From: Cohnella xylanilytica
Lineage (GTDB): Bacteria; Bacillota; Bacilli; Paenibacillales; Paenibacillaceae
DNA: 64,000 nucleotides
NCBI RefSeq assembly: GCF_014212175.1
Contig: NZ_JACJVR010000087.1
Coordinates: 27,722 to 91,721, forward strand
Direction of reading: 5' to 3'
The translations under genes and the position numbers were made by a program. The first letter of the stretch is position 1, and every line of letters starts with the position of its first letter. Shown one piece after another: positions 1 through 9,611 of the stretch. The notes under the pieces were generated by a model. That model saw only the letters and a program-made list of their open reading frames with translations, made no database searches and was not told where the DNA came from.

Positions 1-2
1 TA

Positions 3-788
<786 letters not shown>

Positions 789-817
789 GATTCGCCCATA
801 TCCGCAAGCGGCATTGT

Positions 818-843
818 AAAGAGGAGTCTCCGCGCTCCTCTTT
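818..843 (+). terminator. Intercistronic hairpin between gap and pgk
   Basis: A perfect 9-bp stem (AAAGAGGAG / CTCCTCTTT, 8-nt loop) followed by a weak T stretch. It sits 30 bases after the gap stop and before the pgk ribosome site. It could be a partial terminator or an RNA-stabilising/processing element that lets gap mRNA exceed the distal glycolytic genes. That role is inferred from position. Confidence 0.5.
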
Positions 844-890
844 AAGTCCGTTTGTAACCGAAGAACTTACGCAGGAGGAGAGAGCTGACC

Positions 891-2072
891 ATGAATAAGA
901 AAAGCATTCGCGACATCGACGTGAAAGGCAAGAAAGTATTCGTCCGCGTCGACTTCAACGTACCGCTCGAGAACGGGGCGATCACCGACGATACCCGGAT
1001 CCGCGAGACTCTTCCGACGATCCGCTTCCTGATCGAGAAGGGCGCCAAGGTCATCCTCGCGAGCCATCTGGGCCGTCCGAAGGGACAAGTCGTCGAAGAG
1101 ATGCGTCTGACTCCGGTCGCCGCCCGCCTGTCCGAGCTGCTCGGCAAGCCGGTCGCCAAGGCCGACGAAGCGGTCGGCGAAGCGGTTCAAGCGAAGGCAT
1201 CCGCGCTGAACGAAGGCGACGTGCTGCTTCTCGAGAACGTGCGCTTCTACGAAGGCGAAGAGAAGAACGATCCGGAGCTGGCCAAGGCGTTCGCGTCCCT
1301 GGCGGACATCTTCGTCAACGACGCGTTCGGCGCCGCTCACCGCGCGCATGCGTCCACCGAAGGCATCGCCCACTTCCTGCCGGCCGTATCCGGCCTGCTC
1401 ATGGAGAAGGAGCTGGACGTCCTCGGCAAGGCGCTGAACAACCCGGAGCGCCCGTTCACGGCGATCGTCGGCGGCTCCAAGGTCAAGGACAAGATCGACG
1501 TCATCAACAAAATGATCGAGATCGCCGACAACATCCTGATCGGCGGCGGCCTCTCCTATACTTTCCTCAAAGCGCAAGGCCACGAGATCGGCTTGTCCCT
1601 GTGCGACGACTCCAAGCTTGATCTGGTGCTCGAGTTCGTCGAGAAGGCGAAGAAGCTCGGCAAGAACTTCCTGCTGCCGGTCGACATCGTCGTATCGGAA
1701 GACTTCAAAGCGGCTGTCAACGCGGAGATCGTCGGTCAAGGCGGCATTCCGGCCAACAAGGAAGGCGTCGACATCGGTCCGAAGACCCGCGAGCTGTACG
1801 CCGAAGTCATCAAGAACTCCAAGCTCGTCGTATGGAACGGACCGATGGGCGTATTCGAAGTCGACGACTTCGCTAACGGCACCCGCGCGGTCGCGCAGGC
1901 GTGCGCGGAGACGTCCGGCTACACCGTCATCGGCGGCGGGGACTCCGCGGCCGCGGTCGAGAAGTTCCGCCTGGCCGACAAGATGGACCACATCTCCACC
2001 GGCGGCGGCGCGTCGCTCGAGTTCATGGAAGGCAAGGCACTTCCGGGCGTCGTCGCTCTGAACGACAAGTGA
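891..2072 (+). CDS. pgk: Phosphoglycerate kinase
   Basis: Transfers phosphate from 1,3-bisphosphoglycerate to ADP in lower glycolysis. It is 393 residues, the normal bacterial length. The N-terminal substrate-binding motif RVDFNVPLENG, the basic-patch motif LASHLGRPKG, the FVNDAFGAAHRAHAS segment and the C-terminal nucleotide-binding STGGGASLEFMEGK are all present. ATG 891 is preceded by AGGAGG at 873-878. The gene follows gap by about 100 bases and its stop overlaps the ribosome site of tpiA, so it is co-transcribed and probably translationally coupled with tpiA. Confidence 0.98.
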   Translation: MNKKSIRDIDVKGKKVFVRVDFNVPLENGAITDDTRIRETLPTIRFLIEKGAKVILASHLGRPKGQVVEEMRLTPVAARLSELLGKPVAKADEAVGEAVQAKASALNEGDVLLLENVRFYEGEEKNDPELAKAFASLADIFVNDAFGAAHRAHASTEGIAHFLPAVSGLLMEKELDVLGKALNNPERPFTAIVGGSKVKDKIDVINKMIEIADNILIGGGLSYTFLKAQGHEIGLSLCDDSKLDLVLEFVEKAKKLGKNFLLPVDIVVSEDFKAAVNAEIVGQGGIPANKEGVDIGPKTRELYAEVIKNSKLVVWNGPMGVFEVDDFANGTRAVAQACAETSGYTVIGGGDSAAAVEKFRLADKMDHISTGGGASLEFMEGKALPGVVALNDK

Positions 2073-2082
2073 GGTGCAACCT

Positions 2083-2838
2083 ATGAGCAGAACTCCGATC
2101 ATCGCAGGCAACTGGAAAATGTTCAAGACCGTCTCCGAAGCGGTCGCCTTCGTTAACGACGTGAAGGGCAAAGCGGAAGTCGCCGGCGTCGAGAGCGTCA
2201 TCTGCGCTCCTTACACGGCGCTGCCGGCGCTCGTCGAAGCGGTCAAAGGCACTTCGCTCAAGATCGGCGCGCAGAACCTTCACTTCGAAGACAACGGCGC
2301 GTTCACGGGCGAGATCAGCGGCGTCATGCTGAAGGACCTCGGCGTCGACTACGTCATCGTCGGGCACTCCGAGCGCCGCCAATACTTCAACGAGACGGAC
2401 GAGACCGTGAACAAGAAGCTGCACGCGGCGTTCAAGCACGGCATCGTGCCGATCCTGTGCGTCGGCGAGAAGCTCGAGGAGCGCGAAGCCGGCAAGACGA
2501 ACGAAGTGAACCGCATCCAGACGGAAGCGGCGTTCGCGGGCCTGACCGCGGAGCAAGCCGCGCAAGTGGTCATCGCGTACGAGCCGATCTGGGCGATCGG
2601 AACGGGCAAGTCTTCCACGGCGACGGACGCCAACGACGCGATCTCGTATATTCGCAGCGTCGTGAGCGGCCTGTACGGCGCGGAAGTCGCGGCGAAGGTC
2701 CGCATTCAATACGGCGGCAGCGTGAAGCCGAACAACGTGGCCGAGTACCTGGGACAATCCGACATCGACGGAGCCCTGGTCGGCGGCGCCAGCCTGGAAC
2801 CGGCTTCCTACGTGGCTCTGGTCGAGGGGGCGAAGTAA
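2083..2838 (+). CDS. tpiA: Triose-phosphate isomerase
   Basis: Interconverts dihydroxyacetone phosphate and glyceraldehyde 3-phosphate. It is a 251-residue TIM barrel. It carries the N-terminal GNWKMFK, the electrophile histidine in VGHSERRQYF, the catalytic glutamate in AYEPIWAIGTGK and the phosphate loop YGGSVKPNN. ATG 2083 is chosen over the in-frame GTG at 2074 because GAGGTG at 2071-2076 (overlapping the pgk stop) is a properly spaced ribosome site for 2083, and because MSRTPIIAGNWK fits family N-termini. The next gene starts 2 bases after its stop. Confidence 0.98.
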   Translation: MSRTPIIAGNWKMFKTVSEAVAFVNDVKGKAEVAGVESVICAPYTALPALVEAVKGTSLKIGAQNLHFEDNGAFTGEISGVMLKDLGVDYVIVGHSERRQYFNETDETVNKKLHAAFKHGIVPILCVGEKLEEREAGKTNEVNRIQTEAAFAGLTAEQAAQVVIAYEPIWAIGTGKSSTATDANDAISYIRSVVSGLYGAEVAAKVRIQYGGSVKPNNVAEYLGQSDIDGALVGGASLEPASYVALVEGAK

Positions 2839-2839
2839 G

Positions 2840-4372
2840 ATGGCGGCACCCAAACCGGTAGCTCTGATCATCCTGGACGGCTTCGGCCTTCGCGAGGAGA
2901 CGCACGGCAACGCCGTGGCCCAAGCGAAGAAGCCGAACTTCGACCGCTTCTGGTCGACGTATCCGCACACGCAGCTGACCGCGCAAGGCGAAGCGGTCGG
3001 CCTGCCGGAAGGCCAGATGGGCAACTCCGAGGTCGGCCACCTGAACATCGGCGCAGGCCGCATCGTGTACCAGGACCTGACCCGCATCACGAAGTCGATC
3101 CGCGAAGGCGACTTCTTCGAGAACGAGACGCTGCTCGGCGCGGTTCGTCACGCCAAGCAGAACGGCAAGAAGCTTCACCTGTACGGGCTGCTCTCCGACG
3201 GCGGCGTGCACAGCCACATCGCCCACTGCTTCGCCCTGCTCGAGCTGGCGAAGAAGGAAGGGCTGACCGAGGTGTACGTGCACGCGTTCCTCGACGGGCG
3301 CGACGTCGCTCCGGACAGCGCGGTCGGCTACCTGCAGCAGCTTCAGGCGAAGATCGAAGTGCTCGGCGTCGGGAAGATCGCGACGGTTCAAGGCCGCTAC
3401 TACGCGATGGACCGCGACAAGCGGTGGGACCGCGTCGAGAAGTCTTACCGCGCCATGGTGTACGGCGAAGGCCCGACGTATACGGACCCGATCCAAGCGG
3501 TGAAGGAATCGTACGAGAAGTCGGTCATGGACGAATTCGTCATGCCGACGGTCATCGTCGGCGCGGACGGCAAGCCGGTCGGCCTCGTGGAAGCGGAGGA
3601 CGCGGTCGTGTTCTTCAACTTCCGCCCGGACCGCGCGATCCAGCTGTCGAACGTGTTCACGAACGAGGACTTCCGCGGCTTCGACCGCGGCGAGAAGTTC
3701 CCGAAGAACCTGTACTTCGTCTGCTTGACGCTGTTCTCCGAATCCGTCGGAGGCTTCGTCGCCTACAAGCCGAAGGAGCTCGACAACACGCTGGGCGAGG
3801 TGCTCGTGCAGCAAGGCAAGACGCAACTGCGCATCGCCGAGACCGAGAAGTACCCGCACGTGACGTTCTTCTTCAGCGGCGGACGCGACATCCAGCTTCC
3901 GGGCGAGACTCGCATCCTCATCAATTCGCCGAAGGTCGCGACCTATGACCTGAAGCCGGAGATGAGCGCATACGAAGTCGCCGACGCGGCGGTGAAGGAG
4001 ATCGAGGCCGACAAGCACGACGCGATCATCCTGAACTTCGCCAACCCGGACATGGTCGGCCACTCCGGCATGCTGGAGCCGACGATCAAGGCGGTCGAGG
4101 CGACCGACGAGTGCCTCGGCAAGGTCGTCGACGCCATTCTGGCGAAGGGCGGCGTCGCCGTCATTATCGCCGACCACGGCAACGCCGACATGGTCATCGA
4201 CGACCAAGGCCGCCCGTTCACGGCGCACACCACCAACCCGGTGCCGTGCATCGTGACGAAGCAAGGCGTGACGCTGCGCGACGGCGGCATCCTGGCGGAC
4301 GTCGCCCCGACGCTGCTGAAGCTTCTCGAGCTTCCGCAGCCGAAGGAGATGACCGGCGTCTCGCTGATCTGA
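2840..4372 (+). CDS. gpmI: 2,3-bisphosphoglycerate-independent phosphoglycerate mutase
   Basis: Interconverts 3- and 2-phosphoglycerate. It is a manganese-dependent alkaline-phosphatase-superfamily enzyme of 510 residues, the expected length. The N-terminal metal motif LIILDGFGLRE, the nucleophile-serine motif QMGNSEVGHLNIGAGR, HAFLDGRDVAPDSA, RYYAMDRDKRWDR and the C-terminal metal-binding IIADHGNADMV are all seen. Its start lies 2 bases after the tpiA stop, with the ribosome site inside tpiA (GAGGGGG). It is followed by 127 bases before enolase. Confidence 0.98.
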   Translation: MAAPKPVALIILDGFGLREETHGNAVAQAKKPNFDRFWSTYPHTQLTAQGEAVGLPEGQMGNSEVGHLNIGAGRIVYQDLTRITKSIREGDFFENETLLGAVRHAKQNGKKLHLYGLLSDGGVHSHIAHCFALLELAKKEGLTEVYVHAFLDGRDVAPDSAVGYLQQLQAKIEVLGVGKIATVQGRYYAMDRDKRWDRVEKSYRAMVYGEGPTYTDPIQAVKESYEKSVMDEFVMPTVIVGADGKPVGLVEAEDAVVFFNFRPDRAIQLSNVFTNEDFRGFDRGEKFPKNLYFVCLTLFSESVGGFVAYKPKELDNTLGEVLVQQGKTQLRIAETEKYPHVTFFFSGGRDIQLPGETRILINSPKVATYDLKPEMSAYEVADAAVKEIEADKHDAIILNFANPDMVGHSGMLEPTIKAVEATDECLGKVVDAILAKGGVAVIIADHGNADMVIDDQGRPFTAHTTNPVPCIVTKQGVTLRDGGILADVAPTLLKLLELPQPKEMTGVSLI

Positions 4373-4499
4373 TTCGCGGATGCAGGGCCAAGCCGCGCGA
4401 CCGGATCCGCATTCGCACCGTATAAGTATTCAGCTTGGCTAAACATAAGCGGGCTTAAAGGCCTCAACTCAACCTATTCCAATGAAGGAGTGTTTACTC

Positions 4500-5792
4500 A
4501 TGACGATCATTTCCGACGTGTACGCACGCGAAGTACTGGACTCCCGCGGGAATCCGACCGTTGAAGTAGAAGTTACCCTCGAATCCGGCGGCTTCGGCTC
4601 CGCCATCGTTCCGTCCGGCGCCTCCACCGGCGCTTACGAAGCCGTTGAGCTTCGCGACGGCGACAAAGACCGTTACCTCGGCAAAGGCGTTCAAAAAGCC
4701 GTCGAGAACGTCAACACCATCATCGCGCCGGAGATCATCGGCTACGACGCTCTGGACCAAGTCGCGATCGACCGCAAGATGATCGAGCTGGACGGCACGC
4801 CGAACAAGGCGAAGCTGGGCGCCAACGCGATCCTGGCCGTCTCCATCGCCGTCGCCCGCGCGGCTGCCGACGCTCTGGACATCCCGCTGTCCGCTTACCT
4901 GGGCGGCTTCAACGCGAAGACGCTGCCGGTTCCGATGATGAACATCGTCAACGGCGGCGCTCACGCCGACAACAACGTCGACGTGCAAGAGTTCATGGTT
5001 CTGCCGGTCGGCGCTCCTTCCTTCAAGGAAGCTCTGCGCACGGGCGCCGAGATCTTCCACGCCCTGAAGTCCGTTCTGAAGGCCAAAGGCCTGAACACGG
5101 CCGTAGGCGACGAAGGCGGCTTCGCTCCGAACTTCGGCTCCAACGAAGAAGCTCTGTCCACGATCATCGAAGCGATCGAGAAGGCCGGCTACAAGCCGGG
5201 CGTCGACGTGTTCCTGGGCATGGACGTCGCTTCCACCGAGTTCTACAAGGACGGCAAGTACCACCTCGAAGGCGAAGGCAAGTCCTTCACCTCCGCCGAG
5301 TTCGTCGACCTGCTCGCCAGCTGGGTAGACAAATACCCGCTGATCACGATCGAAGACGGCTGCTCCGAAGACGACTGGGAAGGCTGGAAGCTGCTCACCG
5401 AGAAGCTCGGCGACAAAGTTCAGCTCGTCGGCGACGACCTGTTCGTCACGAACACCGAGCGTCTGTCCCAAGGCATCGAGAAGGGCATCGGCAACTCGAT
5501 TCTCGTCAAGGTTAACCAGATCGGCTCGCTGACCGAGACGTTCGACGCGATCGAGATGGCGAAGCGCGCCGGCTACACGGCCGTTATCTCCCACCGTTCC
5601 GGCGAATCCGAAGACAGCACGATCGCCGACATCGCCGTCGCTACCAACGCCGGCCAGATCAAGACCGGCGCTCCGTCCCGTACGGACCGCGTGGCGAAGT
5701 ACAACCAGCTGCTCCGCATCGAAGACCGCCTGGGCTCCACGGCTCAATACGCCGGCAAGTCCGCGTTCTACAACCTGCGCAACTTCAAATAA
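4500..5792 (+). CDS. eno: Enolase
   Basis: Converts 2-phosphoglycerate to phosphoenolpyruvate, Mg-dependent, in the cytoplasm. It is 430 residues with REVLDSRGNPTVEVEV at the N-terminus, SGASTGAYEAVELRD, the NGGAHADNNVDVQEFM loop, the metal-binding LITIEDGCSEDDWEGW and VGDDLFVTN, and the C-terminal HRSGESEDSTIADIAVA. ATG 4500 is preferred to the in-frame ATG 4482 because AAGGAG (4485-4490) lies between them at ideal spacing and MTIISDVYARE fits the family. It is the last gene of the operon and ends at a strong terminator. Confidence 0.98.
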   Translation: MTIISDVYAREVLDSRGNPTVEVEVTLESGGFGSAIVPSGASTGAYEAVELRDGDKDRYLGKGVQKAVENVNTIIAPEIIGYDALDQVAIDRKMIELDGTPNKAKLGANAILAVSIAVARAAADALDIPLSAYLGGFNAKTLPVPMMNIVNGGAHADNNVDVQEFMVLPVGAPSFKEALRTGAEIFHALKSVLKAKGLNTAVGDEGGFAPNFGSNEEALSTIIEAIEKAGYKPGVDVFLGMDVASTEFYKDGKYHLEGEGKSFTSAEFVDLLASWVDKYPLITIEDGCSEDDWEGWKLLTEKLGDKVQLVGDDLFVTNTERLSQGIEKGIGNSILVKVNQIGSLTETFDAIEMAKRAGYTAVISHRSGESEDSTIADIAVATNAGQIKTGAPSRTDRVAKYNQLLRIEDRLGSTAQYAGKSAFYNLRNFK

Positions 5793-5822
5793 GCTCGCCG
5801 GGTCACGCATTCTCTCATAACG

Positions 5823-5870
5823 AATCCCCAAGGAACGCCGGATAGGCGGCGGGCCTTGGGGATTTTTTTT
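5823..5870 (+). terminator. Rho-independent terminator of the glycolytic operon
   Basis: An 11-bp perfect stem (AATCCCCAAGG / CCTTGGGGATT) followed by nine or more T residues, 30 bases after the eno stop. Confidence 0.95.
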
Positions 5871-5939
5871 TCATAATGACACACCTTTCTTCCAGGAACG
5901 ACAGTTATTAGGCAAATGGGACGTTCCCGGCCTCGTTCA

Positions 5940-5948
5940 TGTTATAAT
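5940..5948 (+). promoter_or_regulatory. Extended -10 promoter for kinase/regulator pair
   Basis: TG-T-TATAAT (TATAAT at 5943-5948) forms a perfect extended -10 element. No good -35 is visible at the right spacing, as expected for extended -10 promoters. It lies 46 bases upstream of the kinase start. Confidence 0.6.
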
Positions 5949-5993
5949 ATTCGAATAACACGCCCCAAGACAGACAGCGAGGGATGGCCCGCG

Positions 5994-7946
5994 ATGAGGC
6001 TGGGAAGGATCTACGGCAACTACATCAAGAACAACCTGTTCGTCAAAGTGATCTTCGTGTTCGCGGTCATCGTTATTTTGACGGTTATCGGGTTCTCCTA
6101 CTTTCTGTTCAACTTCATCTCCGGGTCGATCGTCCGCAACCAGCTCGACGACCAGCGGGAAGCGATGGATCGCGTCAATCTGTACCTGCAGCAGAAGTAC
6201 GAGTGGGTGCAATCCGTCGTGCAGGACAGCTACCGGGACACCCTTCTCTCCGACAACATCTCCTATCTGCTGAAGCATTCCTATCAGCAATACATCCAAT
6301 ATCGGCTGGGCGAAGGCTACGCCGGAGGAACCGGCAGCACCGTCAACGCGATCACTTACTTCGGGGACAAGTTCGAGGCGGATTCGGATATTCGGGATAT
6401 CATCGTCTACAGCGCGGACAAGCAGATGCTGTACGTCTACAAGTCCGGAGGATCGCCCAAGCTGTACCAGACGAACGCGGCCCGCTCCTATATCCCGGAC
6501 ATGATGTCTCAGGAAGGCGCAAACGCTTCCACCCCCAACATATGGGTTCGCAAGCTGATCGGGCAATGGGATACCCGCCTGTATTCCATGCGAAGCCGAA
6601 TTAACGACAAGAACACGCTTAAGAACATCGGGCAGCTGATCGTGTATTTCGATTCGGAGATGGTTCGCCAGGCTCTGCTCAGCGCTTCCAAGCCGCTCAA
6701 AGGCACGATTCTGGCGCTTACTCCGGAAGGCCAAGTCATGTTCGATTCCTCCGGGCGCTATTACGGGCATCCTTACCCGTATATGGATCGAATCGGCGCC
6801 TTCCAGCCGACGGCCGACCTGGACGAGCCTTCTTACGTCTCGACTCTGCAATCGGCTTCCGCCGGGTACCAGATCGTCGGCATCATGCCCAAGAGCGAGA
6901 TGGCGAAGTCTTACGAGAGCCTGAAAAATACGATCGTCCTCATCGCCGCCCTGTGCATCCTGTTCGCCGTCATTGTTCCATCTCTTCTGATCGTAAGCAT
7001 CTCGAAGCGCACCAACAAGATCGTCCGGTTCATGAGGAAGGTGGAAGGAGGGGACTTGAGCGCCCGGCTTCAGGACCCTCGGGAGGACGAGCTGGGCCAG
7101 ATCTCCCGCAGCTTCAACGATATGGTGGAGGAGCTTAACCGGATGATCGACCGGGAATACAAGGCCGAGATCAGGCTCCGGCAGTCGGAGCTGGCCGCGC
7201 TTCAAGCCCGGGTGAACCCTCATTTTCTCTACAACACACTCGAGGTTATCCGGATGCGCGCGCTGTCCCAAGGGGCGGAAGACGTCGGGGAGATGATCTA
7301 CAGCCTGGCCAAGCTGTTCCGCAGCTCGGTTCGAGCTGCGGCGGAATGCACGCTGGGCGAAGAGCTGGAGATGTGCCGGCTGTACCTGGAGCTCTTCCGT
7401 ATTCGGTATAAAGACCGGATGGCGTTCGAGATCGATTGTCCGCCGGAGCTGCTCTCCGTCAAGATTCCCAAGCTGCTGCTGCAGCCGATCGTGGAGAATT
7501 ACGTCATGCACGGCATGGAATCCAACCGCGGCGACAATCGCATCCGGATCGAAGCGGAGAACGGAGAGAACGTGCGGATACGGGTGTGGAACGACGGCCG
7601 CCCGATTCCGCCCGACAAGCTGAGACGGATTCAGTCGGAGCTGGATTACCCGGAGGCGGAAGGAAGCTCGTTCGGTCTCCGCAGCGTGCATGAGCGGCTG
7701 AAGCTGACATTCGGACCCGAATACGGCGTCCGGATCGACAGCGATCCCGCGGAAGGGACGATCGTGGCGATCGAATTCCCTCATCCGGGCCGCCGGGCTG
7801 AAAAGGAACGGGCCGAGAAGGAACGGGCGGATGCGGAGCGGGCGGATACGGAGCGGGCGGATAGAGAGCGGGCGGATACAGAGCGGGCGAATAGAGAGAA
7901 GGGGGGAGCGAGCCGCGATGTTCAAAGTATTTCTCGTGGACGATGA
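5994..7946 (+). CDS. YesM-type sensor histidine kinase
   Basis: Membrane sensor kinase of the sugar-responsive YesM/LytS-like class. It is 650 residues from ATG 5994 (ribosome site GAGGGA); the reading frame extends upstream but MRLGRIYGNYIKNN begins a typical N-terminus. Segments in order: TM1 about residues 16-42, an extracellular sensor (43-310), TM2 about 312-336, HAMP (337-390), a His_kinase domain with phospho-acceptor H410 in NPHFLYNTLE, and an HATPase domain with LLLQPIVEN and a glycine-rich FGLRSVHERL. The C-terminus ends in an odd charged tail made of six ERAD(T/R)-like pentads encoded by a 15-bp tandem repeat. It overlaps the next gene by 29 bases, so the pair is translationally coupled. 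Confidence 0.93.
   Translation: MRLGRIYGNYIKNNLFVKVIFVFAVIVILTVIGFSYFLFNFISGSIVRNQLDDQREAMDRVNLYLQQKYEWVQSVVQDSYRDTLLSDNISYLLKHSYQQYIQYRLGEGYAGGTGSTVNAITYFGDKFEADSDIRDIIVYSADKQMLYVYKSGGSPKLYQTNAARSYIPDMMSQEGANASTPNIWVRKLIGQWDTRLYSMRSRINDKNTLKNIGQLIVYFDSEMVRQALLSASKPLKGTILALTPEGQVMFDSSGRYYGHPYPYMDRIGAFQPTADLDEPSYVSTLQSASAGYQIVGIMPKSEMAKSYESLKNTIVLIAALCILFAVIVPSLLIVSISKRTNKIVRFMRKVEGGDLSARLQDPREDELGQISRSFNDMVEELNRMIDREYKAEIRLRQSELAALQARVNPHFLYNTLEVIRMRALSQGAEDVGEMIYSLAKLFRSSVRAAAECTLGEELEMCRLYLELFRIRYKDRMAFEIDCPPELLSVKIPKLLLQPIVENYVMHGMESNRGDNRIRIEAENGENVRIRVWNDGRPIPPDKLRRIQSELDYPEAEGSSFGLRSVHERLKLTFGPEYGVRIDSDPAEGTIVAIEFPHPGRRAEKERAEKERADAERADTERADRERADTERANREKGGASRDVQSISRGR
7806..7895 (+). 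repeat. 15-bp tandem repeat (6 copies) in the kinase 3' end
   Basis: Six consecutive 15-bp units of consensus GAGCGGGCGGATACG encode the Glu-Arg-Ala-Asp-rich tail of the kinase. The period is a multiple of three, so copy-number change would lengthen or shorten the tail without frameshift. The array ends just before the ribosome site (AAGGGGGGAG) of the response-regulator gene. Confidence 0.9.
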
Positions 7947-9432
7947 ACCGTTCATTATCGAAGGACTGATGGATGCCATCGACTGGGCGGCCTTCGGCCT
8001 GGAGATCGTCGGAAGCGCGGAGAACGGGCAAGAGGCGCTCGAGCGCATCCGGTACACTCCGGTGGATATCTTGATCACCGATATTTCCATGCCGTTCCTG
8101 AACGGCTTGGACCTGATCCGTCAGGCTCGCGAGCCGCGCCCGGACTTGAAAGCGATTATTCTGAGCGGGTTCAACGAGTTCGACTACCTCAAGGAAGGGC
8201 TGAAGCTGGGCATCGAGAATTACTTGCTCAAGCCGATTAACGTGAAGGAGCTGCAGGACACCCTCCGCAATGCGGCCGACAAGCTTCTCAGCTCCCGGTC
8301 CGACGCGCGGCTGCTCCAGTCCAACGTTCAGATCATGCGGGACAACACGCTGTATCGGTGGATGAACGACCGAATCTCCGAGTCCGAGCTCGCCGAGAGG
8401 GCGGAGCTGCTGGGCCTCTCGCTGGAGGCGCCGTACGGAATCGTCGCCCTTCTGCGGCGCGAACCGTTCGACATCGACGCGCAGGAGCAAGCGCTCGCGC
8501 AGCTCGCCGCCGCCTTCGAGGGACGCCGTCAGGCCGTCCCGTTCCGGGACCTGGACGGGGATATCGTCGTGCTGGCGGAGCTGTCCTCCCCGGACGAGGA
8601 CCGGACGGAGCTGGCCCGGACGCTCAGGCGGATCGGCGCGCCCGCGAGATTGTCGTTCGGCGGTCCCCATCCGCTTCGCTCGTCCATATCGGCCAGCTAT
8701 CGCGAGGCGAAGAAGGCGCAGGAGTTCTTCATGATCGATCCCGACCGGGATTGGATCGACTACGAGGACACGCTTCCCCTCAAGAAGGCGGAGCTCGTCG
8801 ACTTCCCGATCGATTGGGAAGGCTATCGCAAGCTGCTGGTCGCCCGGGACAAGGAGAAGCTGTCGGAAGCGATCGCCGCGGATTTCGAACGTCTGCGGGC
8901 GATGGAAGGAATGACGCCGGCCCAGCTTCAGGAGGTGGCCCTGGAGCTGATTATCCGCTTCAAGATGGAGCTCAAGTCGATCAAGCACGCGGACGAGCCG
9001 GAGCTGTTCGCGGCCGGCATCGGGCAGGCGAACGCGGCCTCCCATTATGCCGAGCTGTCCGAAGCCGTCCGCCAAGTGGCCGGCCGCTGCGTGGATTCGC
9101 TGGCGAAGGACGCCCGAAGTCCCGTCGTTCTTCAAGTGCTGAGCGAGATTCAAGAGCATTACGCCGACGACCTGTCCCTGAAGGCGCTCGGGGCGAGGTT
9201 CCACATTCATCCGGTCTACCTGGGCCAGCTCTTCCAGAAGGAGATCGGGGAGAGCTTCACGGAGCACATCAACAAGTACCGGATCGAACAGGCGAAGAGG
9301 CTGCTGAAGACGTCCGCCCTTAAGGTGCACGATATCGCGCGGCAGGTGGGCTATTGGGAGACGGGGTATTTCTACAAGCAATTCAAGAAGTTCGTCGGGA
9401 TCTCCCCGACCGAATTCAAGGGGCTGCACTGA
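7918..9432 (+). CDS. YesN-type response regulator (receiver + AraC DNA-binding domain)
   Basis: Partner of the preceding kinase. It is 504 residues from ATG 7918, which has a strong AAGGGGGGAG site. The receiver domain spans about 1-120 with acidic pair D8/D9, phospho-acceptor D55 in LITDISMP and lysine in LLKPINVKE. There is a divergent central region. A C-terminal AraC/XylS double helix-turn-helix (about 400-504) contains LGQLFQKEIGESFTEHINKYR and IARQVGYWETGYFYKQFKK. It probably activates the transporter genes downstream when the kinase senses extracellular oligosaccharide. The coding frame overlaps the 3' end of the kinase gene. Confidence 0.93.
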   Translation: MFKVFLVDDEPFIIEGLMDAIDWAAFGLEIVGSAENGQEALERIRYTPVDILITDISMPFLNGLDLIRQAREPRPDLKAIILSGFNEFDYLKEGLKLGIENYLLKPINVKELQDTLRNAADKLLSSRSDARLLQSNVQIMRDNTLYRWMNDRISESELAERAELLGLSLEAPYGIVALLRREPFDIDAQEQALAQLAAAFEGRRQAVPFRDLDGDIVVLAELSSPDEDRTELARTLRRIGAPARLSFGGPHPLRSSISASYREAKKAQEFFMIDPDRDWIDYEDTLPLKKAELVDFPIDWEGYRKLLVARDKEKLSEAIAADFERLRAMEGMTPAQLQEVALELIIRFKMELKSIKHADEPELFAAGIGQANAASHYAELSEAVRQVAGRCVDSLAKDARSPVVLQVLSEIQEHYADDLSLKALGARFHIHPVYLGQLFQKEIGESFTEHINKYRIEQAKRLLKTSALKVHDIARQVGYWETGYFYKQFKKFVGISPTEFKGLH

Positions 9433-9477
9433 AGCGGCCCGCGCCGGAAGAGACGGATAGAGCGCTGCCGGTTTGCC

Positions 9478-9505
9478 AAGACTGCCTTCGGGCAGTCTTT
9501 CTTTA
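9478..9505 (+). terminator. Terminator after the regulator gene
   Basis: A 9-bp perfect stem AAGACTGCC / GGCAGTCTT closed by a TTCG tetraloop and followed by a T-rich stretch. It separates the kinase/regulator transcript from the transporter operon. Confidence 0.88.
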
Positions 9506-9539
9506 ATTTGAACACGGACTTATTAAGTTTGTCGTCTAT

Positions 9540-9569
9540 TTGAAACTGCTTTCATGATTTAAAGTTAAT
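9540..9569 (+). promoter_or_regulatory. Putative promoter with overlapping cre-like inverted repeat
   Basis: TTGAAA (9540-9545) and GTTAAT (9564-9569), 18 bp apart, are a plausible -35/-10 pair. A perfect inverted repeat TGAAA-CTGC-TTTCA at 9541-9554 overlaps the -35 element. It resembles a CcpA (cre) site but has TG instead of CG at its centre. Binding there would repress the transporter operon; this is inference. Confidence 0.4.
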
Positions 9570-9611
9570 GGCATGTAAGAGATACTTACTTCGGGGAGGG
9601 CATTGCAACAG

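Noticed and set aside
867..3090. Long open frames on the minus strand across pgk, tpiA and gpmI
   Set aside because: They mirror the codon third positions of strong glycolytic genes, have no ribosome sites and no recognisable protein motifs. Same reasoning applies to the many long antisense frames over the GC-rich glycosidase genes.
4373..4499. Separate promoter and terminator between gpmI and eno
   Set aside because: A weak inverted repeat (GCGGAT/ATCCGC) and TTGGCT-like boxes are visible but none has good spacing or a T-tract.
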